Assembly (NCBI RefSeq): GCF_000772705.2
Contig: NZ_JSBW02000027.1
Span: 124,001 to 188,000 of the forward strand
Reading direction: 5' to 3'
DNA: 64,000 nt
Origin: Xanthomonas vasicola
GTDB lineage: Bacteria; Pseudomonadota; Gammaproteobacteria; Xanthomonadales; Xanthomonadaceae
Under the pieces are notes generated by a model. It was not told where the DNA came from. It was given only the letters and a program-made list of their open reading frames with translations, and ran no database searches. Shown here piece after piece: positions 44,283 through 53,340 of this stretch. Made by a program: the position numbers and the translations under genes. How positions within the stretch are numbered: position 1 is the first letter of the stretch; the number at the start of each line of letters is the position of its first letter.

Positions 44283-46163
44283 ATGTCAGCTTCCCGTTCC
44301 GGCGCCACTGCGCCTGCCGCTCCCCGTACCGGCCCCACCCTGCGCGAGCGCCTGGATGCGCTGCGTAATCTCCCGCCGTTCCTGCGCCAGATCTGGCAGA
44401 CCAGCCGCTGGCTGAGTGCCAGCAGCATCGGCTTGCGCGTGCTGCGCGCGCTGATGCCGGTGGCGACGCTGTACATCGGCAAATTGATCATCGACGAGGC
44501 GATCCACCTGGTCGGCCAACCGCCGGCGTTCGAGTCCTTCGCGCAGGCGCTGGGCAGTGGCCGCCTGAACCGCTTGCTGGAATTGCTGGCGCTGGAACTG
44601 GCGCTGGCGATCGGCTCGGACCTGCTCGGGCGATTGGTCGGCTATGCCGATGCACTGCTGTCGGAGCTGTTCAACAACGCCGCCAGCGTGCGCCTGATGG
44701 AACACGCCGCGCAGCTGGATCTGGAGGATTTCGAAGACCCCGATCGGCAGGACAAGCTGGATCGTGCGCGGCGCCAGACCATGAACCGTATGAACCTGAT
44801 GAGCCAGCTGTTCGGCCAGGTGCAGGATGCCATCACCGTGGTCAGCCTGGCGGTGGGCCTGGTGGTCTATGCGCCGTGGTTGATCGTGCTGCTGGCGGTC
44901 GCGCTGATTCCAGCCTTCATCGGCGAGGCGCACTTCAATGCGCTGGGGTATTCGCTCAATTTCCAGTGGACGCCGGAGCGGCGGCAGCTGGATTACCTGC
45001 GCCAGGTCGGCGCCAGCGTGGAGACGGCCAAGGAAGTCAAAATCCTCAACCTGCATCGGTTCCTGATCGCGCGCTATCGCCGGCTGGCCAACAAGTTTTT
45101 CCAGGCCAACCGCGCGCTGGCACGCAAGCGTGCGTTATGGGGCGCGCTGCTGGCCGCGCTGGGTACGTTGGGCTATTACATGGCCTACGGCTACATCGCC
45201 TGGCGTACCGTGCGCGGCGATTTCAGCATCGGCGACCTGACCTTTCTGGCCGGCAGCTTCCTGCGCTTGCGGCAGTTGCTGGAAGGCTTGTTGATTGGTT
45301 TTTCGCAGGTCGCGGGCCAGGCGCTATATCTGGACGATCTGTATTCGTTCTTCAACATCGTGCCGGAAATCCGCTCGCGCCCGAACGCGCTGCCGGTGCC
45401 CCGCCCGATTCGCCAGGGCTTCGTGTTCGAAGATGTGGGCTTTCGTTATCCGGATGCCGAACAGTGGACGGTGCGGCATCTGGATTTCGAATTGCGCGCC
45501 GGCGAAGTGCTGGCGCTGGTCGGCGAAAACGGCGCCGGCAAGACCACACTGGTCAAGCTGCTGGCGCGTCTGTACGACCCCGATGAAGGGCGCATCCTGC
45601 TCGATGGCCACGACCTGCGCGATTACGATCTGGACGATCTGCGCGCCAATCTGGGCGTGATTTTTCAGGACTTTGTGCGCTATCACCTGAGCGTGGGCGA
45701 GAACATCGGCGTCGGCCAGGTCGATGCAATGGACGATGCGCCGCGCATCCACGCCGCCGCGCGGCGCGCGATGGCCGGCGAGCTGATCGACAGCCTGCCG
45801 GACGGTTACAACCAACTGGTGGGACGCCGTTTCAAAAACAGCGTAGATCTGTCCGGTGGGCAATGGCAGAAGATCGCCATCGCGCGCGCCTACATGCGCG
45901 ATGCGCAGCTGATGATCCTGGACGAGCCCACCGCCGCACTGGACGCGCGCAGCGAATTCGAGGTATTCCAGCGCTTCAAGGAATTGTCGGACAACCGCAC
46001 CGCCGTGCTGATCTCGCACCGCTTCTCCAGCGTGCGCATGGCCGACCGCATCCTGGTGCTGGCAGCAGGCCGCATCGAAGCCAACGGCACCCACGAAGAG
46101 CTGATGGCGCAGGGCGGGCGCTACGCGGAGCTGTTCGAGCTGCAGGCTGCGGGGTATCGGTGA
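44283..46163 (+). CDS. ABC exporter, fused membrane and ATPase domains
   Basis: A 626-residue half-transporter. The membrane domain has six helices in about residues 45-350 (LIVLLAVALIPAFIGEAHF, LWGALLAALGTLGYYMAYGYIAW). The ATPase has Walker A GENGAGKTTLVKLL, signature LSGGQWQKIAIARAY, Walker B LMILDEPTAALD and switch His ISHRFSSVRMAD. It presumably works as a homodimer; the substrate (lipid, drug or peptide) is not evident and no partner gene is adjacent. I chose the ATG at 44283; two upstream in-frame ATGs add a Pro/Arg-rich head that does not look conserved. Confidence 0.92.
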   Translation: MSASRSGATAPAAPRTGPTLRERLDALRNLPPFLRQIWQTSRWLSASSIGLRVLRALMPVATLYIGKLIIDEAIHLVGQPPAFESFAQALGSGRLNRLLELLALELALAIGSDLLGRLVGYADALLSELFNNAASVRLMEHAAQLDLEDFEDPDRQDKLDRARRQTMNRMNLMSQLFGQVQDAITVVSLAVGLVVYAPWLIVLLAVALIPAFIGEAHFNALGYSLNFQWTPERRQLDYLRQVGASVETAKEVKILNLHRFLIARYRRLANKFFQANRALARKRALWGALLAALGTLGYYMAYGYIAWRTVRGDFSIGDLTFLAGSFLRLRQLLEGLLIGFSQVAGQALYLDDLYSFFNIVPEIRSRPNALPVPRPIRQGFVFEDVGFRYPDAEQWTVRHLDFELRAGEVLALVGENGAGKTTLVKLLARLYDPDEGRILLDGHDLRDYDLDDLRANLGVIFQDFVRYHLSVGENIGVGQVDAMDDAPRIHAAARRAMAGELIDSLPDGYNQLVGRRFKNSVDLSGGQWQKIAIARAYMRDAQLMILDEPTAALDARSEFEVFQRFKELSDNRTAVLISHRFSSVRMADRILVLAAGRIEANGTHEELMAQGGRYAELFELQAAGYR

Positions 46164-46164
46164 T

Positions 46165-46283
46165 TTTGGGGATTGGGCATTCGGGAGTGGGGATTGGCTT
46201 GAGCCACAACGCACCCGTTAGCCCCATACCGTTCAGACCCCAAGGATCCGCTTTTTGCGAATCCCAATCCCGACTCCCAAATC
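46165..46283. repeat. Second inverted pair of GGGATTGG-type repeats
   Basis: Immediately after the ABC exporter stop, the left arm (46165-46197) has TTTTGGGGATTGGGCATTCGG-like words (read as GGGGATTGGG and GGGAGTGGGGATTGG); the right arm (46258-46283) is complementary (CGAATCCCAATCCCGACTCC). Related to 3531-3675 by the shared word GGGAGTCGGGATTG. Could fold into an imperfect hairpin. Confidence 0.6.
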
Positions 46284-46290
46284 GCGGCAC

Positions 46291-46315
46291 CCAAATGAGA
46301 TTTCATCTCATTTGG
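46291..46315. promoter_or_regulatory. Perfect 25-base palindrome upstream of fpr, probable operator
   Basis: CCAAATGAGAT (46291-46301), spacer TTC, and ATCTCATTTGG (46305-46315) form a perfect 11+11 inverted repeat, 49 bases before the fpr ATG. A TAGAAT hexamer at 46327-46332 places it over the -35 region of a candidate promoter. No T run follows, so it is not a terminator. It looks like the site of a dimeric regulator. Confidence 0.65.
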
Positions 46316-46363
46316 CCAGCTTGAGGTAGAATTGACCGGTACTCCTCCCACGAACTTATCGGT

Positions 46364-47143
46364 ATGTCTTCCGCTTTCGGCGCCGAAACGGTGCTTGAGG
46401 TCCGTCATTGGACCGATGCCTACTTCAGCTTCACCACGACCCGCGATGCCGGTTTCCGTTTCGAAAACGGCCAGTTCGTGATGATCGGGCTGGAAACCGA
46501 AACGCGTCCGTTGCTGCGCGCGTATTCGATCGCCAGCGCCAATTGGGAAGAACATCTGGAGTTCTTCAGCATCAAGGTGCCGGACGGACCGCTGACCTCG
46601 CGGCTGCAGCACATCCAGCCCGGCGACAAGGTATTGGTCGGCAAGAAGCCCACCGGCACGCTGTTGATCAGCGACCTGCACCCTGGACGCAATCTGTATC
46701 TGCTGGGTACCGGTACCGGTCTGGCGCCATGGCTGTCGATCATCAAGGACCCGGAAACCTACGAGCGCTTCGACAAGGTGATCCTCACCCAGGGCGTGCG
46801 GTTTGTGCAGGATCTGGCCTACCGCGATTACTTCGAACGCGAGTTGCCGCAGCATGAATTCCTAGGCGACTTGCTGCGCGAGAAATTGCTGTACTACCCG
46901 GCGGTCACGCGCGAAGACTTCGCCAATCAAGGCCGTTTGACCGAGCTGATGGCCGATGGCCGCATGCAGCAGACACTTGGGTTGCCGACGCTGGATCCGG
47001 CCAACGACCGTTTCATGATCTGCGGCAGCCCGCAAATGCTGGCCGACCTGCGCACTCTGCTGGATAGCCGCGGTTTCCAGACGTCGCCGCGCATCGGTAC
47101 GCCCGGGCATTACGTGTTCGAGCGTGCGTTCGTCGAGAAGTGA
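46364..47143 (+). CDS. fpr: Ferredoxin(flavodoxin)-NADP+ reductase
   Basis: A 259-residue bacterial Fpr. FAD-binding motif RAYSIAS (about residues 49-55), pyrophosphate loop GPLTSRL, NADP-binding GTGTGLAPWLSII (about 114-126), and the C-terminal ICGSPQML and HYVFERAFVEK typical of the Pseudomonas/Azotobacter subclass. It moves electrons between NADPH and ferredoxin or flavodoxin and is commonly induced by oxidative stress, which would fit the upstream operator-like palindrome. Confidence 0.95.
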   Translation: MSSAFGAETVLEVRHWTDAYFSFTTTRDAGFRFENGQFVMIGLETETRPLLRAYSIASANWEEHLEFFSIKVPDGPLTSRLQHIQPGDKVLVGKKPTGTLLISDLHPGRNLYLLGTGTGLAPWLSIIKDPETYERFDKVILTQGVRFVQDLAYRDYFERELPQHEFLGDLLREKLLYYPAVTREDFANQGRLTELMADGRMQQTLGLPTLDPANDRFMICGSPQMLADLRTLLDSRGFQTSPRIGTPGHYVFERAFVEK

Positions 47144-47207
47144 TGCACCGCGCATGAAACGCCAGCGATGGTGCGGCGTTTTACGTAGACCGCATCTCCA
47201 GCACGTG

Positions 47208-47284
47208 CGTCCCAGGAGCGCCCCTGGGCGCGATGAAGCATTCCCGGTAACACCTCATCGCACCCAGGCGCGCTCCTACGTCTG
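47208..47284. repeat. Inverted AGGAGCGC repeat pair (REP-like)
   Basis: Left arm 47208-47239 (AGGAGCGCCCCTGGGCGCGA) and right arm 47251-47284, whose complement reads TAGGAGCGCGCCTGGGTGCG, are near-perfect inverses around a 12-base loop. It lies between convergent fpr and the glutathione peroxidase gene. A weaker stem AAACGCC/GGCGTTT at 47157-47181 just after fpr may be its terminator. Confidence 0.65.
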
Positions 47285-47303
47285 ACCAACACGCCCTGCA
47301 ATG

Positions 47304-47789
47304 TCATGCGTCCAGCGCGCGTTCGATATCCGCGGCCAACGCTTCGGGCTTGGTGGTCGGCGCATAACGCTCCAACACCGTGCCGTCGCGGCCGATCAGA
47401 AATTTGGTGAAATTCCACTTGATCGCTTCGGATCCGAGCACGCCGCGCTGTTCGTGCTTGAGCCATTGCCATAGCGGATGCGCACCGCTGCCGTTGACCT
47501 CGATTTTTTCCGCCAGCGGAAAGTCCACCGCATAGTCGAGCGAGCAGAATTGACGGATCTGCGCCGCATCGCCCGGCTCCTGATGCCCGAACTGATCGCA
47601 CGGGAATCCGATCACCACCAGCCCACGCTCGCGATAGCGTTGCCATAAAGCCTGCAAACCGGCGTACTGCGGCGTAAAACCGCATTTGGATGCCACATTC
47701 ACCACCAGCAGCACCTTGCCGGCGTAGTCGCGCATCGTCTGCGTGCGACCCTCAAGGTCAGTGAATTCAAACGTGGAGAGATCGCTCAT
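47304..47789 (-). CDS. Glutathione peroxidase family protein
   Basis: A 161-residue peroxidase. Peroxidatic Cys in NVASKCGFTPQYAGLQ (about residue 36), catalytic Gln region FPCDQFGHQEPG, and the Trp/Asn motif KWNFTKFLIGRDG are all in place. The Cys in FPCDQFG may serve as resolving cysteine, suggesting that thioredoxin or glutathione can be the reductant. It reduces organic hydroperoxides in the cytoplasm (no signal peptide). ATG 47789 matches the family. Confidence 0.94.
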   Translation of the reverse strand: MSDLSTFEFTDLEGRTQTMRDYAGKVLLVVNVASKCGFTPQYAGLQALWQRYRERGLVVIGFPCDQFGHQEPGDAAQIRQFCSLDYAVDFPLAEKIEVNGSGAHPLWQWLKHEQRGVLGSEAIKWNFTKFLIGRDGTVLERYAPTTKPEALAADIERALDA

Positions 47790-48029
47790 GCCGGGCTCGG
47801 TTGTTCACAGGGACGCCAGCGTAGCGCAGCTGTCGGCGTGCAGCACTGCCGTCGTCCTGCATGCTCGGCAGCCGTACCCATTGCCGCCGGCTATACGGTC
47901 GCGCTCGCCCCTTCGCTCAACGACATTCGCCAATTGGCCGCACTGTGACCTTGCCGCCATGCCTTTTGTCACACGCCTGTCCCGCCTGGCTGGGTTAGCC
48001 TCCGCGGCTCGCACTTTGGAGCAACGCTC

Positions 48030-50204
48030 TTGACCACCCGTCTCGCTTTTGCCCTGGCCGCTTCCCTGGGACTCGCCATGCCGTCCTACAGCATCGCCGC
48101 ACCCGCCGCCACGCAGGCCGCCACCCAAGCCAACCCCTTCTTTGCCGACAGCACGCTGCCGCTGCACTACCCGCAGTTCGACAAGATCAAGGACAGCGAT
48201 TTCGCACCTGCCTTCGATGCCGGCATGGCCGAGCAATTGAAGGAAGTGGAAAAGATCGCAAATCAAAAAGCCAAGCCGAGCTTCGACAACACCATCGTCG
48301 CGCTGGAAAAGAGCGGCGCCACGCTCGACCGCGCCACCACGGTGTTCTTCAATCTGGTGGGCGCAGACACCAACGACGCACGCAAGAAGCTGCAGGCCGA
48401 CTACTCGGCCAAGTTTGCAGCGCACCGCGATGCGATTTCGCTCAACGGCAAGCTGTTCGTGCGTATCCAGTCCTTGTACGACCAACGCGCCAAGCTGGGG
48501 CTGGACGCGCAAGGCGTGCGCCTGGTCGAGAAGTACTACAGCGACTTCGTGCGTGACGGCGCCAAGCTCTCCGACGCCGACAAGACCACGCTCAAGGCGA
48601 TGAACGCCGAGCTGGCGAACCTAGGTACCACCTTCAGCCAGAACGTGCTGGCCGAAGTGAATGCCGCCGCAGTCGTTGTCGATGACGTCAAGCAGTTGGA
48701 TGGTTTGTCGGAGGAGCAGATTGCCGCTGCCGCCGAAGCCGCCAAGGCACGCAAGCTCGACGGCAAATACGTCATCGCGCTGCTCAATACCACCGGCCAA
48801 CCGCCGCTGACCCAGCTGAAGAATCGCGAGCTGCGCAAGAAGATCTACGACGCCTCGGTATCGCGCGGCAGCCACGGCGGCCAGTACGACAACACCGCGC
48901 TGGTGGCGCGCATCATGAAGCTGCGTGCCGACAAGGCCAAGCTGCTCGGCTTCCCGACATACGCGGCGTATTCGCTGGAAAACCAGACCGCCAAGACGCC
49001 TGAAGCGGTCAACGCGATGCTGGGCAAACTGGCACCGGCCGCAGTGGCCAACGCCAAGCGCGAAGCAGCCGATCTGCAGGCGATGATCGACAAGGAACAG
49101 AAAGCCGCTCGCAAGCCGACCTTCAAACTCGAAGCCTGGGATTGGGCGTACTACAGCGAGAAGGTGCGCCAGGCCAAGTACAACTTCGACGAATCGCAGC
49201 TCAAGCCGTACTTCGAGTTGAAGAACGTGCTTGAAAACGGCGTGTTTTATGCGGCCAATCAGGAATACGGCCTGACCTTCAAGCAGCGTACCGACCTGCC
49301 GACCTACCGCGACGACATCACCGTCTACGACGTGTTTGATGCCGACGGCAAGCAGCTGGCGATCTTCATCGCCGACATGTATGCGCGCGAATCCAAGCGC
49401 GGTGGCGCATGGATGAACTCGTACGTCTCGCAGTCGGAGCTGACCGGTTTCAAACCAGTGGTGGCCAATCACCTCAACATTCCCAAGCCGCCGGTTGGCC
49501 AGCCGACGCTGCTGACCTGGGATGAAGTCACCACCATGTTCCATGAGTTCGGGCACGCACTGCATGGCATGTTCTCCGACGTCAAATACCCGTATTTCTC
49601 CGGCACCAGCGTGCCGCGCGACTTCGTCGAGTTCCCCTCGCAGGTCAACGAAATGTGGGCTGACGAGCCGTCCATTCTGAAGAACTACGCCAAGCATTAT
49701 CAGAACGGCTCACCGATGCCGCAGTCATTGTTGGACAAGGTGATTGCCGCGTCCAAGTTCAATCAAGGCTTTGCCACCACCGAGTATCTGGGTGCGGCAA
49801 TGCTGGATCAGAACTGGCATCAGGTTAGCGCCAACCAAGTGCCCGACGCCGCTGGCGTGATGGCATTCGAAGCCAAGGCGCTGCAGCAGGACGGCATTGC
49901 CTATGCACCGGTGCCGCCGCGCTACAAGACCCCGTATTTCAGCCACATCATGGGCGGTTACGCGGCGGGCTATTACGCTTACATCTGGTCGGAAGTGCTG
50001 GACGCCAATACCCAGCAGTGGTTCAAGCAACACGGCGGCCTGAGCCGCGCCAATGGCGATCGTTTTCGCAATACGCTGCTCTCGCGCGGTGGTAGCGTGG
50101 ATGCGATGGAGCTATTCCAGAACTTCGCCGGGCATGCGCCGCAGATCGAGCCACTGCTCGAAAAGCGTGGCCTGACCGAGACAGCGGAAACGCCAAAACG
50201 CTAA
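48030..50204 (+). CDS. dcp: Peptidyl-dipeptidase Dcp (M3 family), exported
   Basis: A 724-residue zinc metallopeptidase that removes C-terminal dipeptides. The zinc site is HEFGHALHG (about residue 508) with the third ligand Glu in EFPSQVNEMW; the C-terminal YKTPYFSHIMGGYAAGYYAYIWSEVL is a substrate-binding family block. The N-terminus has a signal peptide (LAFALAASLGLAMPSYSIAAPA), so it is periplasmic. The start is TTG at 48030 with GGAG upstream; no ATG fits the signal peptide. It would complement the POT peptide transporter and M14 peptidase in peptide use. Confidence 0.93.
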   Translation: MTTRLAFALAASLGLAMPSYSIAAPAATQAATQANPFFADSTLPLHYPQFDKIKDSDFAPAFDAGMAEQLKEVEKIANQKAKPSFDNTIVALEKSGATLDRATTVFFNLVGADTNDARKKLQADYSAKFAAHRDAISLNGKLFVRIQSLYDQRAKLGLDAQGVRLVEKYYSDFVRDGAKLSDADKTTLKAMNAELANLGTTFSQNVLAEVNAAAVVVDDVKQLDGLSEEQIAAAAEAAKARKLDGKYVIALLNTTGQPPLTQLKNRELRKKIYDASVSRGSHGGQYDNTALVARIMKLRADKAKLLGFPTYAAYSLENQTAKTPEAVNAMLGKLAPAAVANAKREAADLQAMIDKEQKAARKPTFKLEAWDWAYYSEKVRQAKYNFDESQLKPYFELKNVLENGVFYAANQEYGLTFKQRTDLPTYRDDITVYDVFDADGKQLAIFIADMYARESKRGGAWMNSYVSQSELTGFKPVVANHLNIPKPPVGQPTLLTWDEVTTMFHEFGHALHGMFSDVKYPYFSGTSVPRDFVEFPSQVNEMWADEPSILKNYAKHYQNGSPMPQSLLDKVIAASKFNQGFATTEYLGAAMLDQNWHQVSANQVPDAAGVMAFEAKALQQDGIAYAPVPPRYKTPYFSHIMGGYAAGYYAYIWSEVLDANTQQWFKQHGGLSRANGDRFRNTLLSRGGSVDAMELFQNFAGHAPQIEPLLEKRGLTETAETPKR

Positions 50205-50562
50205 GCGCATTATCGCGGGTGATGACGCATTGTTCGCTGGCCCGCTATCAACCCGTGCGCTCTCTCCCGCCTGTGGGAGAGGGCTGCACACAATGCTTGC
50301 GTGTAGATGCCACCCATCGCATGCAGTGCACCGCCCCAGCATTCCCAGACCGCGTTTGATCGCAGAGTTTGCCGAAACGATCTTCTGCTACGCATGGAAG
50401 GCACCCGAAGTGCGGACAACAGCGACTCCCGCAGTGATGCGCTGATGCGGCATGTCGGCATGGCAGGCATGGATGCCGGACTGCCATCGGCGCAGGTGCA
50501 ATTGACACGCCCAGTGCGTTCACTCAATGGCATGTCGATCATTGACGCTCTACACAAACAAC
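50205..50562. other. Intergenic stretch downstream of dcp, no supported gene
   Basis: About 360 bases; short overlapping frames on both strands lack families or ribosome-binding sites. CTCTCCC / GGGAGAG near 50260-50282 can form a short hairpin just after dcp that may serve as its terminator, though no T run follows. Confidence 0.45.
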
Positions 50563-50590
50563 AACGGCGCCCGGTGATCCGGACGCCGTT
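50563..50590 (-). terminator. Terminator of the Gly/Ala-rich protein gene
   Basis: AACGGCGCCCGG / CCGGACGCCGTT form a 12-bp stem with one mismatch and loop TGAT; the minus strand continues TGTTGTTTGT. It is 56 bases beyond the stop at 50646. Confidence 0.7.
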
Positions 50591-50645
50591 GAACTTCTCT
50601 GCACTCACTAGCGCGCATCTATTCGCGCGGATGCATCAGGTCAGG

Positions 50646-51359
50646 TCACTGCCCCTGGCCCGAGGCGCTGGCATCGACGCCAGCACCAACCGAACCGCTG
50701 GCATTGCCCTGGCCATTCCCGCCCTGCACAGCACCGGACCCGTATGCGCCGGCCCCGCCCGACACCCGTGCCGACGACGGGCTCAGGTTGGCGTTAGCGG
50801 TGTGCGATGCGCTGCCGCCAGCTGCGCCACTGCCGCTCAGCGCCGGAGTACTTAGCGTGCCGGCACGACTGGAGGCAGCGGCTCCTTGCACCGTCTGCAT
50901 GCCCGCCGACCCGGTCGCAGCGGCGGCGGTCTGCGCGCTGCCCACCGCACGGTTCGCGCCGCTACGTGCCATCTGCGCGGTGTTACGCGCTGTCGCTACT
51001 CCACTGGCTGCTGTGGTCTCGGTCATGGTCTTCGCACCCATGGCGGCATCGCCGGCCGCATCCTTCGTCGCCGAGGCGGCGGCGGCACCGCGCGCGGCGG
51101 TGCGCTGCGCTGCGCCACGCACATGCCGCGACTGCGCATCGATCGCGCGCTGCCCGTGTTCGAGCGTAGACCCTGCGTCCAGGGTGCCCGCGCCGCCCAC
51201 GTTACCGCCAAGCGTCGCACCGCCCACCCCACCGACCGTGCCACCCACCGCCCCGGTGAGTCCACCGGCACCGCCGAGCGCCTGCGCGCCAGCCAGGCCG
51301 GGGCCCAGCGCCAACACCGCAACCATCACCGTACTGGAGATCAAGGTCTTGTTCTTCAT
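50646..51359 (-). CDS. Secreted Gly/Ala-rich low-complexity protein
   Basis: A 237-residue protein starting MKNKTLISSTVMVAVLALGPGLAGAQ, a clear Sec signal, with GGAGGAG at ideal distance (hence the ATG at 51359). The mature part is low in complexity: glycine-rich GGAGGLTGAVGGTVGGVGGATLGGNVGGAG, then an Ala-rich likely helical stretch with regular Arg/Thr (about residues 70-170), then Gly/Ser-rich. No Cys. I recognise no family; such proteins may be surface or stress-related. It has its own terminator and lies beside the decayed subtilisin gene. Confidence 0.75.
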   Translation of the reverse strand: MKNKTLISSTVMVAVLALGPGLAGAQALGGAGGLTGAVGGTVGGVGGATLGGNVGGAGTLDAGSTLEHGQRAIDAQSRHVRGAAQRTAARGAAAASATKDAAGDAAMGAKTMTETTAASGVATARNTAQMARSGANRAVGSAQTAAAATGSAGMQTVQGAAASSRAGTLSTPALSGSGAAGGSASHTANANLSPSSARVSGGAGAYGSGAVQGGNGQGNASGSVGAGVDASASGQGQ

Positions 51360-51461
51360 CGCTATCTCCTCCGCTGCCGCAGACAATCTGCGGCCTCACC
51401 CAAGCATACGAACCGAACGCAAGCGTTCATACCGCCGTGACCGTACGTAGACAGGAAGCAT

Positions 51462-52686
51462 TCACCGCCCCGGCGCCCGCTGCAGTGGGAGCTCTTCGCC
51501 CAGCACACCGTAGCCGTACACCGTGTCTACGCCGCTGACCCCAAAGCCGCGGCTGCGCCAGGGATTGCGCCGCGATCCGCGCCACCAACGGCGCAGCGAG
51601 AGAGGTGCCGCGCTGCCGTTTCCACTGCGCTTGCGGCGCGGCAGCAATGACGTCGCCGACCGCGGCAAAGGCCACCTGAGAACCGCGCCCGGCCTCTGGC
51701 AGGACACGCAGCCGCGTGTCGACTGCGGTCACGCCGATCACACCGGGATAGGAGGCCGGATACAGCGGCGGAGCCGCCGGTCCATCATTGCCGACAGCCG
51801 CCACCAGCACATGACCGCGTGCCACGAGTGCTGCCACCGCACGTTCCAGCAGCCGGTTCGGTGCGCCGACCAGGCTGATATCGATCACCGCAACATCTTG
51901 CAGCGCCATCCAGGCCCACGCAGCGACCAGTTCGACCGCTGCACCGTCGCTGGATTTCCCGCAATACAGATCGGCCGCATATAAGGTGCGCGCGATGGGA
52001 CCATGCGTGACCGCGCGTCCGGCCAACAGCGATGCCACCGCAATGCCGTGGAGCTGAGCGGGCGCCTCTCCGTCACACCCCCAGCGCCGGACCTGCACAC
52101 CGGCCAGCGCAGGATGCGCCGCGTCGACACCGCTATCGATCAGTCCCACCCGAAACCTTGCCGCTGCATCGGCCTGAGCTGGAACCGGGGGCGCCTGTGC
52201 AGCAGACGCCGCGCCGGCCAGGGACTCGCTATAGAGATGGTTGTAGACATATTCGCCCTACGGGTCGAGCTGGCGCAGCCGCTGCATCGCCTGTTGCGTT
52301 GCCAGACCCGGCGGTGCGCGCAACACCACCACGCGCAACCCAAGCGCATCGAAGCCGCGTTGTTCTGCGACGACGAAACCCGCGGTCTGCGCTGTCTGCA
52401 AGGCCGCTGGACTCGGCGCCAACGCCACGATCTGACCACGCATCACGATCGCGCCATCGGCATCGCGATCCAGATCGCGCGGCTGCGCACGCACAAGCGC
52501 ATCCAGGCGCAGCCTGCGCAACTGCCGCAAATCGCCCTGCGCTTGCTGCACCACGCGATCCGGCGCAGCCGACAGCGGTGGTACGGCTTGCGTCACGTCA
52601 TTCGCCAGGCCCCCGACAGAGGGCAACGCAAGTTGCGCCGACACCGGCTGGCCGAAGGCCAGTATTGCAAGCCAGCACCAGCGCAT
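51462..52686 (-). pseudogene. Secreted subtilisin-family peptidase, interrupted by stop and frameshift
   Basis: MRWCWLAILAFGQPVSAQLALP is a signal peptide; a propeptide-like region follows to LRQLDP, where an in-frame TAG (52258-52260) interrupts before GEYVYNHLYSESLAG. The same frame then carries the catalytic parts: GLIDSGVDAAHP (Asp), LHGIAVASLLAG (His), AAVGNDG (Asn) and GTSLAAPLVA (Ser). Past about 51550 the sequence continues one frame over (GFGVSGVDTVYGYGVLGEELPL) to a stop at 51462. Repaired it would be about 408 residues. It is divergent from the sigma factor gene, suggesting that the sigma/anti-sigma pair once controlled it. Confidence 0.85.
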
Positions 52687-52822
52687 TGCCCGGATTCTTG
52701 CGATCGCCTACCCCACCATGGTTGTTGTTGCACGCCATGCCACACTAATCACGCCTCGCAGACGCACCGTGCACGCCTTGCAGCGTGCGCGGAAGAACAC
52801 CACTTCGCCAGACGTATAGCGG

Positions 52823-53340
52823 ATGAACGAGCTTGATCCTGTGGCAACCGTCAGCGACGGCATCTGTGCACTGCTACCGCGACTTAGACGCTTCGCATGC
52901 GCCATTGCCGGTCATCCGGCCGATGCCGATGATCTGCTGCGAGTGGCGATCGAACGCGCGTTGCGTCATTACGCGCAGTGGCGACCGGAAACGCCGCTGC
53001 AATATTGGCTGTTTGGCATCATCCGTCATGCATGGCTCGATGAAGTTCGCGCGCAGCGGCGCAGACGCCAGCTGTTCGTCAGCGCCGCAGAAGGAGAAGG
53101 AGAACAGGTCGGCGACAGTCCGATGGAGCGCCAGCAGGAGTGGATAGCGGTACCGGCGGCAATGGCCCAGTTGCCCGACGAGCAAAGGTGGCGCGATCGC
53201 CTTGGTGTTGATCGAGGGATTGTCGTATCGGGACGCTGCGGCGGTCCTGGAGATCCCGATCGGCACCGTGACCAGTCGCCTGGCACGCGGCCGCGACGCG
53301 CTACAAGCGTTATTAGCGGAAAATCGTGAAGGCCATCAAC
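52823..53340 (+). pseudogene. ECF-type sigma factor, frameshifted in region 4
   Basis: The frame opens MNELDPVATVSDGICALLPRLRRFACAIAGHPADADDLLRVAIERALRH (sigma region 2) and LQYWLFGIIRHAWLDEVRAQRRR, then at about 53190 must shift by one base to continue as ALVLIEGLSYRDAAAVLEIPIGTVTSRLARGRDALQALL (region 4 helix-turn-helix). Without the shift the helix-turn-helix is lost. Relatives read QRGAIALV at this place; here the DNA carries one base too many. The exact end is uncertain because the corrected frame runs into the next gene. Confidence 0.8.

Noticed and set aside
46165-47284. Repeats as part of a CRISPR array
   Set aside because: Arms are inverted pairs, not evenly spaced direct repeats with unique spacers, and no cas gene is present.
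52258-52260. TAG in the subtilisin gene as programmed readthrough
   Set aside because: A second disruption near 51550 makes a functional readthrough product unlikely.
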